A stretch of 64,000 nt of DNA from an uncultured Candidatus Saccharibacteria bacterium. Lineage in GTDB: Bacteria > Patescibacteriota > Saccharimonadia > Saccharimonadales > Saccharimonadaceae. The DNA lies in NCBI GenBank assembly GCA_938045445.1, contig CALIMM010000016.1, positions 62,001 to 126,000 of the forward strand. Direction: 5' to 3'. The notes beneath the pieces are model-generated. The model had not been told where the DNA came from. It worked only from the letters and a program-made list of their open reading frames with translations, and made no database searches. The translations under genes and the position numbers were made by a program. Of this stretch, positions 62,155-64,000 are shown one piece after another. Each line of letters opens with the position of its first letter. The first letter of the stretch is position 1.

Positions 62155-63258
62155 ATGAGTTTTCATATTGCAATCGACGCCCGTGTGATCAATTCTGGCA
62201 CGGGCACATATGTCGTGAAGCTGCTCGAGCAGCTGGAGCGGCTTGACACGACCAACCGCTATAGCATCCTTGTCCCCACCAAGGACCGCGACTATTGGCA
62301 GCCGCACAACCCTAACTTCACTATCCGCACGGTCGACTTTGCTAATTATTCGCTGGCAGAGCAGCTAGGCTTCCGCCGCTATCTGGATGAACTGAAGCCC
62401 GATTTAGTACACTTTTGTATGCCGCAGCAACCGGTTTTTTACAGAGGTAAGCATGTCACAACGGTGCACGATATGACCCTCCTCAAGACGTATAATTCCG
62501 ACAAAAATTGGCTGGTGTTTCATCTTAAGCAGTTGGTGGGGCGCTGGGTGTTTCGGCGGATTGCCCGCACCAGCGAGCATATCATCACTATTTCTCAGAC
62601 GACCAAGCAAGAATACCAGGACTTTACCAAGATCCCCGATAGCAAAATCTCGGTCATCTACGAGGCGGGCGAGGCACACCCTGGGCAGCTCACGCCGTAT
62701 ATCGACCTCCCCTTCAAGCGGTTTATTATCTACGTTGGGCAGCAGCCTGATTATAAAAATCTGCGCCGCCTCGCGGCCGCACACCAGCAGCTGCTGAGTC
62801 GCTGGCCAGACCTTGGCCTGGTGTTTGTAGGACGGATGAATGAAGACACCAAGCGCAACCAAGCTTACTACCAGCAGCAGGGCTACCGCAATATCCACTT
62901 CACCGGGTTCATCCCTGATGGGCAGCGCGATTGGCTGCTTAACAAAGCCGAGGCGTATGTCTTTCCGTCCCTCATGGAGGGATTTGGCTTGCCACCACTC
63001 GAGACGATGGCATATGGCACGACCCCTGTTATATCCAGCAACACCTCATGCATGCCCGAGATTTTGGGCGATGCTGCCGAGTACTTCGACCCACTCGACG
63101 TTGATGCCATCACGAACGCGATCGACCGCGTCCTCAGCCAACCAGCTCGCCGCCGCGAACTCATCGTCAAAGGCAAAGCCCAAGCTGCCCGCTACTCGTG
63201 GGAACGCTGCGGTGAGGAGACGTTGGCGGTATATGAGCGAGCGTTGCGGCAGGTGTAA
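62155..63258 (+). CDS. Glycosyltransferase family 4 (mannosyltransferase-like)
   Basis: 367 residues from the ATG at 62155; in-frame ATGs upstream precede the -10 box. GT-B fold: IAIDARVINSGTGTYVVKLLEQL, LVHFCMPQQPVFYRGKHVTTVHDM (acceptor side), IITISQTTKQEYQDF, IIYVGQQPDYKNLRRL, VFVGRMNEDT and VFPSLMEGFGLPPLETMAYGTTPVISSN (EX7E). Similar to bacterial mannosyltransferases such as MtfB/WbaZ. Cytoplasmic; donor not certain. Confidence 0.9.
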   Translation: MSFHIAIDARVINSGTGTYVVKLLEQLERLDTTNRYSILVPTKDRDYWQPHNPNFTIRTVDFANYSLAEQLGFRRYLDELKPDLVHFCMPQQPVFYRGKHVTTVHDMTLLKTYNSDKNWLVFHLKQLVGRWVFRRIARTSEHIITISQTTKQEYQDFTKIPDSKISVIYEAGEAHPGQLTPYIDLPFKRFIIYVGQQPDYKNLRRLAAAHQQLLSRWPDLGLVFVGRMNEDTKRNQAYYQQQGYRNIHFTGFIPDGQRDWLLNKAEAYVFPSLMEGFGLPPLETMAYGTTPVISSNTSCMPEILGDAAEYFDPLDVDAITNAIDRVLSQPARRRELIVKGKAQAARYSWERCGEETLAVYERALRQV

Positions 63259-63281
63259 TAAATGTAATGGGAGAAAATAAT

Positions 63282-63830
63282 ATGCAATGGCGTTACTGTG
63301 GACTATACGATTACAAAGATGACGAACCAGCCATTGGTCGTTGGTTAAGCGAAAAGACGGCACAACGCCGCTATCATGATCCGACAAAAGATCTGACAAT
63401 CGTGCCCCCAGCTGACCCTTCGACTGGTTTTGTTCCATACTATATTAGTGTTACTACAGCAGAGTATCCTTCTTTTAAGGCGACGATTCTTACACTGCCA
63501 GGACTCACAACCGAATCAGGCAAAGAAATCAAAGTTGGAGCTCCACATCAAGAAATTTTATGGAAGAATTGTCAAGATGGACGCTTGTTCTGTTTTCGAG
63601 CAGTCATCTACGAGTATCCTCCGGTTAACATGATGCCAACACCAGACACTATGTGGGCGATCGCGAGAACACAAATTGATAAAAATGAAGACGGCACCGG
63701 CCATCTCCAAGCGTGGTCTCAGACTGATCCAGATAATTTACTTACGGCCGATATGGGAGACTTTGATGTAAACGAGTTGTATGATCCGTTTCCTGAGTGG
63801 GGACATTGGGATGAATTGTTGAGAGACTAG
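63282..63830 (+). CDS. Hypothetical protein, unrecognised
   Basis: 182 residues from the ATG at 63282, which has GGAG eight bases upstream; an ATG at 63267 overlaps that site. No signal peptide or membrane segment. Rich in Asp, Pro and Trp (YDYKDDEPAIGRWLSEKT; AWSQTDPDNLLTADMGDF; PFPEWGHWDELL). The frame is long and well composed, so the gene is probably real, and it is AT-richer than its neighbours. It follows the GT4 gene by 23 bp. Confidence 0.6.
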   Translation: MQWRYCGLYDYKDDEPAIGRWLSEKTAQRRYHDPTKDLTIVPPADPSTGFVPYYISVTTAEYPSFKATILTLPGLTTESGKEIKVGAPHQEILWKNCQDGRLFCFRAVIYEYPPVNMMPTPDTMWAIARTQIDKNEDGTGHLQAWSQTDPDNLLTADMGDFDVNELYDPFPEWGHWDELLRD

Positions 63831-63898
63831 TAACAGTAGTTGAACTACCGAACTACCCCTACACTATAAGTAGATATTTTTAGTATTATTGCAAAAAT

Positions 63899-63920
63899 AA
63901 CCGGCCATCACTGGCCGGTT
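63899..63920 (-). terminator. Terminator of the right-edge gene
   Basis: AACCGGCCA and TGGCCGGTT pair around TCAC. On the minus strand ATTTTTG follows. Confidence 0.85.
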
Positions 63921-63946
63921 ATAAGATATATCATAGCGCGTAGCTT

Positions 63947-64000
63947 TTACTCAGCCTCTTCCAGCTGGATGATCACATGGCGCTCGCGGCCTTCGCCTTC
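63947..64000 (-). CDS. C terminus of a probable Jag (KH/R3H) RNA-binding protein, partial
   Basis: Only the last 17 codons are inside the window: EGEGRERHVIIQLEEAE then TAA. The GEGRERHVII pattern resembles the end of the R3H domain of Jag (SpoIIIJ-associated protein, KhpB), which binds RNA and influences cell-wall synthesis. It ends at a strong terminator. The assignment rests on a short stretch and is tentative. Confidence 0.5.
   Translation of the reverse strand, partial: EGEGRERHVIIQLEEAE

Noticed and set aside
1..64000. UGA recoded as Gly (as in some Patescibacteria)
   Set aside because: Overlapping ATGA junctions need UGA as a stop, and conserved proteins end at UGA at their expected lengths.
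1..64000. CRISPR array, IS element or prophage
   Set aside because: No regularly spaced repeats, transposase, integrase or phage structural genes were seen on either strand.

Overview
The window looks like a chromosomal piece of a Candidatus Saccharibacteria (TM7/Patescibacteria) genome. This is inferred from several things: compact genes of mixed GC, a LexA-like repressor without its peptidase half, a ComEC without the beta-lactamase half, a RuvA/PBP/RuvC block, ChW-repeat and lamin-tail surface proteins, and a very large glycosyltransferase load without amino-acid or nucleotide biosynthesis genes. UGA acts as a stop in several overlapping ATGA junctions (37633-37636, 27888-27891), so the code is the standard bacterial one and not the UGA=Gly code of Gracilibacteria/Absconditabacteria. 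No rRNA, CRISPR array, prophage or IS element is visible. Two tRNA genes are present, Lys-UUU and Asn-GUU.

Layout. 1-15.2 kb is mostly housekeeping: a partial HD phosphohydrolase, ruvA behind a class A penicillin-binding protein, ruvC, a lamin-tail/Cys-repeat surface protein, tRNA-Lys, comEC, yebC, a three-gene ATP-grasp operon (RimK plus an ATP-grasp/retropepsin fusion plus another ATP-grasp), dnaJ under a CIRCE operator, and radC. 15.3-25.7 kb holds a permease/DUF1980/surface-protein operon, a kinase-phosphatase-RNA ligase fusion (RNA repair), a polysaccharide deacetylase, an HD-like/DUF1152-like protein, an EEP hydrolase and tRNA-Asn. 25.7-57.8 kb is a long cell-envelope glycan region. It contains a class-A beta-lactamase-fold protein, a LexA-like regulator, an O-antigen ligase, an initiating sugar-phosphate transferase, GlmS, GalE, a complete dTDP-rhamnose pathway (rmlB, C, D, A) with a second rmlD, at least seven glycosyltransferases, a Wzx-type flippase, a Wzm/Wzt ABC exporter, a DUF2142 membrane protein and a nine-repeat ChW surface protein. 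58-64 kb has sucCD, a GtrB/GtrA-like pair, a phosphomannose-isomerase-like cupin, one more GT4, an orphan protein and the end of a probable jag gene.

How the genes fit together. Sugar nucleotides (UDP-GlcNAc precursor from GlmS, UDP-Gal from GalE, dTDP-Rha from RmlABCD) feed glycosyltransferases that build lipid-linked glycans on the carrier primed by the sugar-phosphate transferase. Two export routes (Wzx/WaaL and Wzm/Wzt) are encoded side by side. PBP, deacetylase and beta-lactamase-fold proteins would act on the wall, and the ChW and lamin-tail proteins may decorate it.

A recurrent signal across the window is a -10 hexamer (TATAAT, TATACT, TACAAT or similar) placed exactly 6-8 nt before the start codon. 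It occurs at about fifteen genes, on both strands, and the intervening bases mostly carry no Shine-Dalgarno sequence. Genes inside operons instead carry strong AGGAGG-like sites. This points to widespread leaderless transcription of first genes, and it helped choose several starts here. All family names come from reading motifs, not from database searches.
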